A stretch of 64,000 nucleotides of DNA from Gracilaria gracilis. Taxonomy: Eukaryota; Rhodophyta; Florideophyceae; Gracilariales; Gracilariaceae. The notes beneath the pieces are model-generated. The model saw only the letters and a list, made by a program, of their open reading frames with translations, had not been told where the DNA came from and ran no database searches. The position numbers were made by a program, and so were the translations under genes. Every line of letters begins with the position of its first letter. Position 1 is the first letter of the stretch. Positions 23,066 to 33,727 of this stretch are shown here, in pieces. Location of the stretch: the NCBI GenBank assembly GCA_030374805.1, contig JARGSG010000136.1, forward strand, positions 1 to 64,000. Direction: 5' to 3'.

Positions 23066-24644
23066 ATGGTGCGTCGCGCGCCCAGAGCGTACGACGCCAA
23101 AGTGTACAATGTGTCCGGTCGGCGCGCAGTTTCTCTGCACGCAAATCTCTCCATCGGCGCGCGCGCCACCGCCGCGCAGAAGCGGGCCCGTCGCAAGCTG
23201 GAGCTCCAAGACACCAACACCGATCTCATTCAAGACTTTTCGTTCCCGACAGTGTCGCAACGAATCGAGCAATCGGCGGACGGCCGTTACATCTTCGCGT
23301 CCGGAACGTACCCCCCTCAGATTCACGTGTACGACACACACGACCTGTCGCTCAAGTTCAAGCGCCACGTCAACACCGACATTGTCCACTTTCAAATCCT
23401 CGAGTCCGACTGGCGCAAGTTTGCGCTACTCACGTCCGACCGCTACGTCGACCTTCACTCGCCGTTCGGCAGCCACTACAGAATGCGCGTCCCGCACTTC
23501 GGCCGCCATATGATGCTGCAGAACGCAAGCGGCGATCTCTTTTATGTGGCCGAGGCGCCGATGTGTGGCAATTGGACCTGCAGCAGGGCCACTTTCTAGC
23601 CCAAATACCTACCCTTTTCGGCGCGAATGGTGGCAACAACGTGTGCGCTATAAGCCCCGTCAACGCCCTGCTTGCGTTCAGTGGAGAATCTGGACTGCTG
23701 GACATCTAGGGTTCGCGCACGGTCGGCCGCACGCAGACAGCCGGTGCCTTCTTGGACTTGGCTGTCGCCTTCCGACGCCACGGGCCGTACAAAGATCACC
23801 GCTTGCAGGTCACCAGCTTGTGCTTTGAAGAGTGCGATGGAGTGTCTCTGGCTGTCGGCTGTAGCGCCGCTTACACGCTGCTGTCCGACCTGCGCTCGCC
23901 GCGGCCGCTGCTGGTGAGAAATCAGGGCAAAGGGCTTGACGTGCACAGCGGACGTCTGCACGATGACGGCAAGCACTTTATTACGGCGGACGGGCGCAGG
24001 GTCAAGATGTGGTAGCGGAAGAGTGGCACTAACATGGTGGCCATCGAGCCAAACTTGGACGTGAAGGACCTGTGCGTGATTGGTGGCTCCGCCGTGATGT
24101 GTACAGCGTTGAAGACGCAGCGCGTGAAGACGTTCTACATCCTCGCGCTCGGCAACGCGCCTAAGTATTGCGCATTCTTGAACGCTTCCCATTATGAATG
24201 GGAGGACAGCAAAGGCTTGAAACGGACGCATGCTCTGGATAAACCTGACGTCGAAAAGGTGTACGAAGAAGGCCTTTATTTAAGGAAAGGCAGACGAACG
24301 TTGATTACCCAGACATGACCGCGTCAAGGTTCATGTGAAGCATGCGGCGGCGACGATTTACTCTGGCAGCTGTCAACTGCTAAACGCTTCTCTCTAAGCG
24401 CAGGAACAATGACTGGCACTCAGTGACGGGGTTAGACCCACGTATGGTGCTGACGTATTGTGCAACGCAGCCTGAGAAGCGTTTTACAGACTCCCCAAGA
24501 CCGCTGTGAACATGATATTCCAAGAGGCTGAATTGGAGATGTACGATAAATACCAGTTCGTTTCACACAATGAGCTACTTGGGCTTGGGTTGGGTCATTT
24601 GACAGGCACCAAACTGCTCGCGCCGCACATCCACCATAGATCTT
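23066..24644 (+). pseudogene. NOL10: NOL10/Enp2 WD-repeat ribosome-biogenesis protein, degraded and truncated
   Basis: NOL10 (yeast Enp2) is a nucleolar WD40 protein needed for 40S subunit maturation. Seen: KVYNVSGRRAVSL, LIQDFSFPTVSQRIEQSADG, YIFASGTYPPQIHVYDTHDL, SLKFKRHVNTDIVHFQIL, then after a frame change near 23545 DVWQLDLQQGHFLAQI, LLSDLRSPRPLLVRNQGKGL, FITADGRRVKMW, VAIEPNLDVKDLCVIGGS and LALGNAPKYCAFLN, all in the order of human NOL10. TAG at 23707 (where a Trp is expected) and TAG at 24013 interrupt it, and TGA ends that frame at 24318. A further segment, DKYQFVSHNELLGLGLGHL then TGTKLL (from 24530, another frame), matches the conserved D-Y-K-F-V...LGLTHLIGT block. Similarity stops near 24640, just where the next transposon begins. 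An essential gene in this state implies an intact copy elsewhere. Confidence 0.82.
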
Positions 24645-24649
24645 GATGA

Positions 24650-25997
24650 TGCGAAATGACGAGGCCTCTTTCCACGGCGCCCAGAGCCACGGGGACATAT
24701 TTGCGAAATACTTCTCTGCTTGTTGGGGCCCGCGTGGTTAACGTTTCTAACTTCACTTTGTGTAGTCGAATCGTTGTTTTGAAGGATGTTCGTTGTTGTA
24801 CTTCCATTAAGTCGCCTCAACAGGGCACTGGTTGGCGATACGCCCATAGTACGTGGCATATAGTTGTTCTGTACAGGTATACTTCTCTGCATTGGAATAA
24901 GACTCTCTGACACCGTTCTATTTCCCCCGGATACTGTCGACTGAATGGAGGTACCTTCTTGGGTTCTGATGAGGGGAGTAGGATCGCTTGATTGGCGCTC
25001 AAAAGAAGCGTACTCATGAGCTCTAGTAAATATTTCTGGTAACGGGGTCTCGGCGGCAGCATACTCTTCCACGCATCTGTTCTGTATGGGTGGAATTTGA
25101 CGAGTAAGTGAAACATCGTGAACATTCGAAGCATCTTTGGGTTCTGTGCTCTGCTGTGCTGATAACTGGTTGCAGCCAACAGGTCTGTGCCTCAAAGGTG
25201 AGACATGCTCACTTTCATGTTCTGCTTGTGACCAAGGAGCATGTGGACGACGTGCAAAAGAAACGGATGGTTCCATATCGAATGGTGTTTCTCTCGCCCT
25301 TATTTCATATTTCAGATTCTTGCTGTGCGACAAACACTCGCTCCAATCTTTCGTTTTCCGTGAAGCAAACCGCATTTGTCATTCGGGCTGGGTCTCCGAC
25401 CGCACTGCGTGGAACGTCAGGCTGTCGAGCTCTCAATGCATCATCATCAATGAGTACTTCATGACGTATTGTAAGTTTTTTCTTTCCAGTACGCAACTTT
25501 GACTTCATTTTCTGTTTAGAGAGCTCCCGCAATGGCCAGTAGTACGCCCCTTGTGCAAATACATTGAGTTCTTGCAAACCGGCCGCCTCTCGAATGATCA
25601 TCTCACAGTTTCTTTTCTCTTTTCCCCAAGCTTCTTTCCAGGTGCAATTACCGTAGAGGTCAGGAATATGGAAATTGAATAATCCTTCAAGATAATGCAT
25701 CGCATCACCGTTTATGACGTCATCAGGGACATCAGGTTCGAACTGAAGGTACTTTGGTCCATTTGCTTGTTCGTTCAACTGGTGTATTTTACTTCTCAAA
25801 TAAGCGGCAACATTGAACACCCGTACGTAATCTCGTCCTTGAACAGGTTTTCGGATTGGAGGAAGATATGAACGCGGTAGTAGTCTGCTAACATCTATGG
25901 TCAAATGATCAACTTTCTTCTCAAGATTGCGCACGATTTTAAACTGGTCCTCCAGCAACACACGTATTTCTCCAAGCTGGTTAGAGATACTCGCCAT
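24650..25997 (-). pseudogene. Accessory ORF of the third CACTA element, two frames
   Basis: The first frame (25997-25305, ATG start, MASISNQLGEIRVLLEDQF) begins with a coiled coil (FKIVRNLEKKVDHLTIDV) and then a compact domain: YVRVFNVAAYLRSKIHQLNE, DAMHYLEGLFNFHIPDLYG, TWKEAWGKEKRNCEMIIREA. The basic KQKMKSKLRTGKKK follows. The sequence continues in an overlapping frame from 25375 with a long Ser/Gln/Arg-rich low-complexity tail that runs open into the NOL10 remnant, so its true end is unclear. It is divergent from the transposase that starts at 26302 (305 bp apart), as in the second CACTA element. No known domain was recognised; a DNA-binding partner of the transposase is the likely role (inference). 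One frame change is visible. Confidence 0.5.
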
Positions 25998-26301
25998 TGT
26001 CGTTGAAACCAGATCGGGGCTGCCAGGAACAGATGAAGATGTCAGGAGAGGTAGTGACCTTCGATGGGTTACAATTCAAAGAGTGTGCATACAACAAGAC
26101 ACTTTTTCGGTTAAAGAAGGTAAGACGCTGACCATATTGACACTACAGTTTCGTTTCGTCTGTGTATTTAGCTAACTTTCGTAACTTTCTATGATTTATT
26201 CACCTTTTCACATCGTACATGGTATTTAGCGTCCCCGCACAAGCCAGGTATGTTCAACACAACTGCGCTACGACTAACAAACCAACTTGTCAAGACTAAC
26301 A

Positions 26302-29300
26302 ATGAATCGATTTGTGTGTCCTCCGTTGTTTGATTGTGGGTGCCCGTTAGGACACCCTGTGAGCCGTACAACAATGCTGACTCATAGAAAACCAGCTAAT
26401 GCAAAGAGAAGAAGATTGAATCGCGGACGTTTTCGTTGGGGACCGAGATACGCTGTATCCGGAACAGGTTTGCACCATTTCGATTGTCTAGACAGCCTCG
26501 TGGAGCACGAATCAGAAGAAGAGTCTCCCTCTTCAGATAACCACATTCTCCTTGCTGCTAATATGCATCTATTTGCCCCAAATTTGAGGACAGAACGTGA
26601 AGGTCCACCTTCTCCACACCTCGAAATCTCATCATTGGATGTAGAAAGCCAGCCGAGAGCCTCAAATATCGAAGCTGTTGTAAGTAGCGATAGCGCAATG
26701 GAAAATGAAGGTGCTACATCTCGTCATGGTCCTACAAACCGTAACAATTATGACAACCCTGAACTTTCAGCTTTCCCGCCAGCTGATGCTGCAGGCATGC
26801 ACCACCCATTACACAATTTCTCTGTCCCGGAATATCTTCCAGAGCAGACACAGACTGGCAACCCTGAAATGCTCTCCAATATCTCTGTCGCAATCAATAG
26901 CAGCAACCAATATGAAGATAGCAATTTTGATGAAGGTTTGGAAGAGAATAAAATCAACCGCTTTGAAGCTCCCACACGATTAGAAGGTCTCCGTGGCTGG
27001 ATCATGGAAAACAGGGGATGGTTAGAGTTTTTCAGAAACAAGGTCTTGAAGTCGCTGTAATGGATGAGATATTGAGAATGCTTGGGGCGCCTTGTCGCTC
27101 TTGGAAAACAGTCGTTAGTTTCGTCTATAGGTCAACTGGGCTCTTACAGAGCTTGAAAACATATGCAATCTGTCCTGGGCATATGTGCTTTGCATCTCTT
27201 GATGGAGGAGCTTATAATGACGACAAGTGCTCTGAGTGCGGAGCGTCCGGCCCACTGCAAAAGCCGTTTATCCATTCCGTTTGTTACATTCCCCTTCTTC
27301 CGAGACTGGAGGGGATAGTGGGCAGTAGAGGTCTCTGCCAGCAGCTCTATGCCTACCGAGATGAAATGGAGAATAAAGGGGCGTACTCTGATGTTTTTGA
27401 TGGTTTGGCTTTTGATCGAATCCTGAAGAAACATGGATATGGAGAGCTGTACAATGATGTGTTCTTGTCCACCTCAACGGATGGGTTTCAGCCTTTCAAG
27501 AATAATTCTACAGACACTTGGATGATAATCTCCATTTTACTCAATCTGCCACCAAATCAGCGCTACATGACGCGAAATATTCTTCCCCTTATGTTCATTG
27601 CTGGGCCACAAGAGCCGAAGAATCTGGAGTCATACCTTGTTCCCCTCGTTGATGAAATTAAGCGGATCTATGAATCAGGAGGTGCACTTCTGCGCTTCTA
27701 CGATGGAACACGGCGTAAAGTGCGTGTCCATATCTTGGCAATACAAGGAGACACACCAGCAGTCTCCAAACTTGCGGGTCTGACTGGACATAGAGGAAAG
27801 CATCCCTGTCGATCCTGCAAAGTTCAAGGTCTATATATTGCTCGTCACAGAGGTTATTACTACCCATCTCAAATCTTGGATAACACTGGATCGAGAAGTG
27901 TCATCTATAATCCTTCCAGGTTGTCGATTCGTGACGCTGTAAGTATTGAGAATGCTATACTGCAGATTCATAACTGTGTCAATCAAGCTCAGAGAACAAA
28001 TGTGGCAAGAGAGACTGGAATTAAACGGCGTTCCGTTCTATGTCATCTTCCCAACATCTTGCCGTACAAATCTTTCCCTCATGACACAATGCACCTGTTC
28101 TACAACATTCAAAAAGAGCTTCTGTTGATCCTCACAAGTGACATGAAGGACGAATTTGTGCTTTGTGAAAGTAGCATCAAACGTCTTGACGAAGAGCTAA
28201 AGAATTGGGCAACAACAATAACAGGACAGCTGATACAACGGAAACCGAGAGCACTAAGCAATTTTATGTCATGGAAAGCGGCAGAACATAAGTCTTTTAC
28301 AATATCCTATGCGCTGGTGCTGATGGACGGGTATCTTCCCCAATTGTACATGAAGGGTATTGGGGATTTTGCGGAGCTTGTTGATATTTGTAGTCGGGCA
28401 TCACTGACTGAAGAAGACACTCGACGTGTAGGACAACTTTCTTTACGATTTCTGCGCCACTTTGAGAGACACTATTACAAATACTCAGAAGATCGTGTGC
28501 ATATGTGTAAGTCAGTGTTCTACATGCTCCTCCACCTCGAGGAAACCATACGAGAACATGGACCACTGATATGTGTTTCTCAATACTGTATGGAGAGATC
28601 AATTGGTTGGAGCGTCGATCGCCTCAATGCACGTCATAGAGCGGCAGAGTCAATGCTCAATACTTCTTTATTTCGAGAGGCATGCAGAATCTTTTACAGT
28701 CAGCCATTCGACGATAATGACGATCACTATATGTCCACTACACGACACGGAGGACATGAATTACTTGGACCAGAAAACGAAAGAGATGCGGAATGCTCGG
28801 AACGGATAGAGAGGATTAGAGAGCTTGTCAGTCGGTACCTAGTTCGTAAGTACGACGGAATGAGTATTGCTCAGGCACGGTCCATTACAAGCAACATTAT
28901 GTCATTCAAGAAGTGGAAACGCGTTCGCTTTTGGGTGGTTCAGAAACACAAGTTGCTCAGGTATATGACAGATTAGAAAGAAGGCAACAGCGAGGAAACG
29001 GTGTCCGTATGAATTGTTTTGTGGCGGTGGAGATGAATGAAGACGAAAGGACTGTGGATGTGTACTACGGGAGACTAAAGAAATTGTTGACATTTGACCT
29101 TTCGAATGCAGAGGAAATAGAAGAGCTAAAGCAATTCCCGTGGAGGACATCCTATGAGCTTGCAACCTTGGATTGGGCCAGAGGATTGCGAAGGGGACCT
29201 CAAGGTCAGGTGTATAAAATTTCAAAAGTGTATAATGTCTTTCTAAGTGAGACTGCAGAAGACATAACCATCATCAAACGACTCGTCGCTGTGGTAGAAG

Positions 29301-29467
29301 ATGTGGCACCTAGATTTCCACCGAGTCTGGCTTCCGGCAGCAGCGCAACGTCTCATGGTGGAGAGACTAGATCCTACTTTATTGACGATGATCTTCGTGG
29401 GGAACATCTTCTAGATGACAAACCCTCACCTTTCGACGGCATGATCAGAAGACTTCGAGGAATTTAA
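26302..29467 (+). pseudogene. CACTA (Tnp2-type) transposase, two frame changes
   Basis: The ATG at 26302 opens MNRFVCPPLFDCGCPLGHPV, a Cys-rich start, then an acidic linker. Near 27020-27050 the frame changes into the long segment 27018-28976 (652 aa). Diagnostic blocks: CSECGASGPLQKPF; DVFLSTSTDGFQPFKN, then TWMIISILLNLPPNQRY and LPLMFIAGPQEPKNLESYLV (the DGF...NLPP.xRY...GP.EP signature); IQGDTPAVSKLAGLTGHRG with the Cys pair PCRSCK; and KSFPHDTMHLFYNIQKELL. The C-terminal block FVAVEMNEDERTVDVYYG, then RLKKLLTFDL, lies in a third frame to 29467. Total about 1,050 codons, normal for the family. It is better preserved than the copy at 8604-11478; two frameshifts nevertheless inactivate it. 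It would excise the element and insert it with a short target duplication. Confidence 0.82.
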
Positions 29468-31186
29468 ATGGAAAGGACGCTTTGTGTAGGAATTGATGGA
29501 TTTCGTCTTTATTAATGAGTTTAATCTTACGAGGGTTGGAATAATGAATCAATGAATTTGTCAATGTGGAGCAATCCCGTGCCTACAAGTAGCGTAGAAG
29601 GCTGCTCCAGTTTTATGAAGCTGAGAACGCACTACCAACTAAACATAGCTTTTAGTAATCCAGCAATGCAAGTCTTCTATTTCGACACCAGCATCATTCC
29701 CAGAAAAGGTCAATGTCACGCATGTGCTTTTTCAACTTTGCCATGAGGGTGTCAGATAGGAAGGTATTCACGCCACAAAAGGATAGCAAAACTAATTGGA
29801 TCGACTCAAAAAGGAGTACAAGCACAATACAGAGATGAAATTTCTTCAGCATGTTGGCATCGTCAATAAATTATATTTATTTTACTTACTGTACTCTTCT
29901 TGCGTTCTATTATGTCCGTATATTTCTGCTAGGGCTTCTTAAGTTGGGGAGTCAAGCGGCTCCGGGGCGGACGGCAGTTGGCCTTCCTACGACTCCTTCG
30001 TGGGGATCAACCCAAACAATCGGCAACAGGCTATGTGCTCCGGGCTTGCGCCGTGGTTCCACCCGATCTCGGTGTTCGACGACGAGCTGATTTCTCAGTA
30101 CGTCAACGGCAATGAGCACCTTCCCGGGGACCTGCCAGCTATCGTCATTATTTCGTGGGATTGGCGCTGGCCCGTTGCCATACCGTAAAATGCATAAAAG
30201 TTTTTGAGTAAAGCATTAGAATACTTATTATTGGATAACGCAGTTTTTGGTGCTTACGAGATGATTCCGCCGCAAGCAAGCGCTGCGTTGTGTTTGTTTT
30301 TATGCTTTTGTCAATATCGTTCAAGTTTCAGTTCAATGTCAAGAGAAGACATACGACATCTAATGGCCTTTTACAAAACATATTGTAACGGTTGTAGAAA
30401 CTTATGTTTGGATACAGTATACATGCAAAATATGAAATTTTTTTTTGAAGCAAGAGAATACAGCTCGTCATACATATTAGAACGTGCATTACCTCTAATG
30501 CGGAATCCAAAAGTATAACGTCACAATTATACGGTATTTCAAATTTTGTCTCATTTTGCTTCTTTAGAGCATGGCCACCCATGCTCCAGTTCAAACCATA
30601 TCGTATTAAACGTGTGCTTCATTCACTGGTTGGCGGTTACGATTTGAACACAGTCCAAATCTCGAGACTGTTTGGATTGAAATGAACCTAAAGTCCCCCA
30701 CCGGCCTCTGATCCAACCAGTCCTGCATACCCACCCCGTCGCACTTGTTCACTCCTGTTAACCCTACCGCGCCCTCTGTCCCTGCGGCGCTTCCGTCCGC
30801 CTGCATTCGTTGCTCGCACCTCCCAATTCAAAGCGCCTCAATTGCGCCAAATTGCGTCTGATCAACCGCAGCGTCTTGGTGCGGGCCGTTGATTCCGGCG
30901 TCATCCTCCTCCGGATAATAACCGATCCCAAAAGCAACCACCATCACACCCAAAGCGCCCTGCTCACTCCCCTGACGGGCTTCTTTGTTCTTCTTGATTA
31001 CGTTAAGACCACCCACATTTCCTCATCCTTTGTGCCGCACTGTGAAGCCTGCGAATAACCACTCTTCACGCCTGCCTTGTCTTTGGAGTAACCTAAGAAG
31101 GAGTCGCATTATCTAACTATTCTGACGCTTGGCATGCGTCTGCAGTGACCTGAGGCAATCGTAAAGGCATTCACTTGCTGGGTACT
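29468..31186. other. Intergenic with a possible coding fragment
   Basis: The stretch 29945-30190 (+) is GC-rich, unlike its AT-rich surroundings, and reads as protein (FVGINPNNRQQAMCSGLAPW, VFDDELISQYVNG, IIISWDWRW-like end). It may be a captured exon or gene fragment, but I could not identify it. The rest shows no recognisable gene or repeat. Confidence 0.35.
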
Positions 31187-32557
31187 ATGACAAATGAACT
31201 TGAGCAGGAGTGTAGGTTTGCCACAACAACGGAAGAAGACGCTGAGATGGTCGCCTCGGTATGGATTCAAATGTTGGGATTGGTGACTATGCAAACGCAG
31301 TTCAAGCAGAAAGCCGGAGGTAGCCTTCCAGGCAAGGCCGCGAACTTTGCACGAGATCACTCTAGCACGCACATGTACTACATGAAGAAATACTTCTGGC
31401 CCACGGATGAAATGAGACCAGGGACAACGTTGTTTGGTCCAGGACAAAGCGAGAAAGCGTTCGAACGCCGCTTCAGGATGCCGAGGGCCGTGTTTAATCG
31501 GATATTTTCTTCTGTGATAGCAACATCTAACTTTTTTCGGAAAGGACAGCGTCCGGATGCAACAGGAAAACTCGGAATATCTCCGCTTGTCAAAGTTTTG
31601 TGAGCACAGAGGCAGTTGGCGTATGGCATACCTGCCGACCTTTGCGATGATTTGTTTAATATTTCGGAGACCACGGCATCAATCGCTCTCACTGAATTCT
31701 GCAAAGCCGTGGTTAGACGGTGGGAAAGCACATACTTGCGTGAGCCTACAGGAGAGGATTTGGAGCGTATTGAGAGACAGTTTGCAGCTATCGGTTTTCC
31801 AGGGTGCATTGGGTGCTTGGATTGTGCGGGGTGGACCTGGAAAAACTGTCCAAAGGCCCTGCAAGGACTCATGACCGGCAAGGACGGCGTATCATCTTTG
31901 AGAATGGACGCTATTTGTGATATGGACCTCTGGGTGTGGTCGTTTCAGTTTGGGCTTCCCGGAGTTTTTAATGATCTGAATATACTCGAGGTTAGTTCCC
32001 ACTTTTCTAACGTTCTTAGTGGACAGTTTCCGCCTGTTCTTCCGTCGTACACAATCAATGGAAAGGTGTTTAGATGGTTCTATTATCTCACGGACGGAAT
32101 ATACCCTGACTGGAAGGTGTTTGTCAAAACTATTTCTGATGGAAGCACAATGAAGGAAAAAGTCTTCCGTAGTTTACAAGAAGGGGCACGAAAGTCGGTA
32201 GAGCGCTTGTTTGGAGTTCTCTTTCGCAGATTCAAATATCTGTTTTATGCGTCGGAGCTTTGGACTGTAGAAAAAATACGCATCATTGCCAAGACCTGTG
32301 TGATCCTACACAATATGACCGTAGAGGCTCGAAGACAATCGTACAGTAGCGACGGAGTAGGAGGGCGGAGCGCCATGTTTACAGAAGATGAAGACGACAC
32401 AGACATAGTTCTGGAACCTATACGCGATCAATCAGTCGAGCATTTTCTTGACTGTCATTCAAACATTTCTGAAGATATCAAGGTCAAAGGACTACACCGG
32501 CAGCTTCGAGATGCCTTAGTTGAACATATTTGGGCCATGCACGGTAATCAATCGTAA
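31187..32557 (+). pseudogene. PIF/Harbinger transposase, one in-frame stop
   Basis: ATG at 31187 (MTNELEQECRF). The N-terminal part ends FRMPRAVFNRIF, the typical lead-in to the catalytic domain. TGA at 31601-31603 interrupts KVL-stop-AQRQLAYGIPADL, where relatives have Cys. The same frame continues with the DDE core of the plant/algal Harbinger type (DDE_Tnp_4-like): first Asp in GFPGCIGCLDCAGWTWKNCP, second in FGLPGVFNDLNIL, Glu in GARKSVERLFGVLFRRF, plus FYYLTDGIYPDWKVFVKT and TCVILHNMTVEA. All three acidic residues are present. About 457 codons. Such enzymes need a MYB/SANT-like partner for DNA binding; the ORF at 32616 on the opposite strand is that partner. One nonsense codon is the only visible defect. 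Confidence 0.88.
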
Positions 32558-32615
32558 AGAAAACCCTCTTCAGACATACCATAGACACAAGAAAAGAGAC
32601 CAAGAAAAACGGTAG

Positions 32616-33104
32616 TTACGTAGAGTGCAGTTCAAGTAAAGCGACTGATGCTTCATTATACTTGGCAGAGTCAGTATTTTCGTCACTTGAGGCTGCCTTT
32701 GAATTGGTTGTGAGAAAAGCCCCAACAATAGCAGTCGGAGCTGACACAGAAAGAACAAGAGGCTCAGATTCATCGGTATTATTGCTATTCTCCAGTCGTA
32801 GCAAAGCCTCTTTTTGTGTCAATTGTAGGAATCGATTGTGCATTGCCGGTTCCGTTCCCGCCATAGAAAATAATTTGACCATAGACTGTTTCTTCTCTAA
32901 CTCAAGAAACTGCTCCGACAATTTGTTTTTTTTGTTTGCAGCTTCTGCAAGCTTATCAATTCCATCTGCGCCTCGGTGCAGTGCAGCAACTTGCTTGGAG
33001 ATTCCTAAAGCACGCTTCTTCCCGACTGGACGCTGATTTCTCTGCAAAGGAGAAAAGCATTCACTCCCAGACAGTCTGTCTGTCACAGAAACCTCAGAAT
33101 TCAT
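32616..33104 (-). pseudogene. Harbinger MYB/SANT-type accessory protein, C-terminal part
   Basis: Reads RPVGKKRALGISKQVAALHR, then KLAEAANKKNKLSEQFLELE and RFLQLTQKEALLRLEN, the pattern of the NAM-associated C-terminal domain (RPxGxKxAK...FLQLxxxExxLxRL) common in Harbinger ORF1 proteins. These bind terminal repeats and bring the transposase into the nucleus. Upstream on the minus strand a stop separates this frame from an Ala/Thr/Asn-rich linker in the same frame (33120-33200). The sequence is then cut by the retrotransposon whose left LTR starts at 33203. The N-terminal SANT domain would lie beyond 42964; I could not locate it with confidence. It converges on the transposase (59 bp between stops). 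Confidence 0.65.
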
Positions 33105-33202
33105 TGTACCAGTTGGATTGCTTTAGGCGGGTGATAAGTTCGAGTTCGGATTGAGAACATCATTTGCGGCAGTCGCAGCCTGAGCAGTTTTACTCTTTTT
33201 GC

Positions 33203-33711
33203 TGTCGTACAAATACCGATAAGGTGTGGGGTCCGCCTGGTAGAGGGAGCGCGCGAGGGCTCAACCTAAAGGGGAAAAACACACAACCAATATGGTAGTA
33301 GGGCACCTGAAACCCGCAGGGGCAAACGGCGGGGCAACTAGTCTAGACCGTGTAGGTGTACGGTAGTAGACGTCGACGCGCGGTAAAACCTGAATAGTAA
33401 TAGAGTAGCAAGTGACCAAGATGGTATAGTTACTGCCCTAGTGGTGCCTGACTTTACAATACCCGAGGGGGGAAGGCGAGGTGCACCACAATATATACAA
33501 GGTGCACCGACGCCGATCTCCCATGCGGGCATGACGTCATCGGCTGTGCCCATGACCTACTGTCATGGGCCAGCAATGCTAAACTATCCTAGACTATAAA
33601 TTAGAAATTAGAAATTATAAAATACAGAATACCAATTGGGTACAGTGTAGCCAGCAAGGCGCACCAGTAGACCCACGTGGCACCAACCCATTGAGGTCTC
33701 ATTGTACTACA
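33203..33711 (-). repeat. 3' LTR of the gypsy element
   Basis: 509 bp, near-identical to 42454-42964. In element orientation it begins TGTAGTACAATGAGAC and ends TTTGTACGACA. It contains at least four exact ACC-N5-GGT motifs (33286, 33347, 33415, 33631). Confidence 0.95.
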
Positions 33712-33727
33712 GACCCCCTTCCTACCC
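33712..33727 (-). other. Polypurine tract
   Basis: On the minus strand the purine-rich GGTAGGAAGGGGGTC lies directly before the 3' LTR, the expected position for the plus-strand primer of reverse transcription. Confidence 0.7.

Noticed and set aside
22861-23709. A 282-aa ORF starting upstream of NOL10 in another frame
   Set aside because: Only its last ~45 residues match NOL10; the earlier part is Arg/His/Pro-rich shadow of the NOL10 N-terminal coding frame.
1-31603. A reassigned stop codon, given in-frame TAG/TGA in several genes
   Set aside because: The stops replace different residues (Trp, Gln, Arg, Cys, Asn-like), all three stop types occur, and intact genes (RSH, ABHD, the 438-aa gene) end normally. 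Decay fits better.
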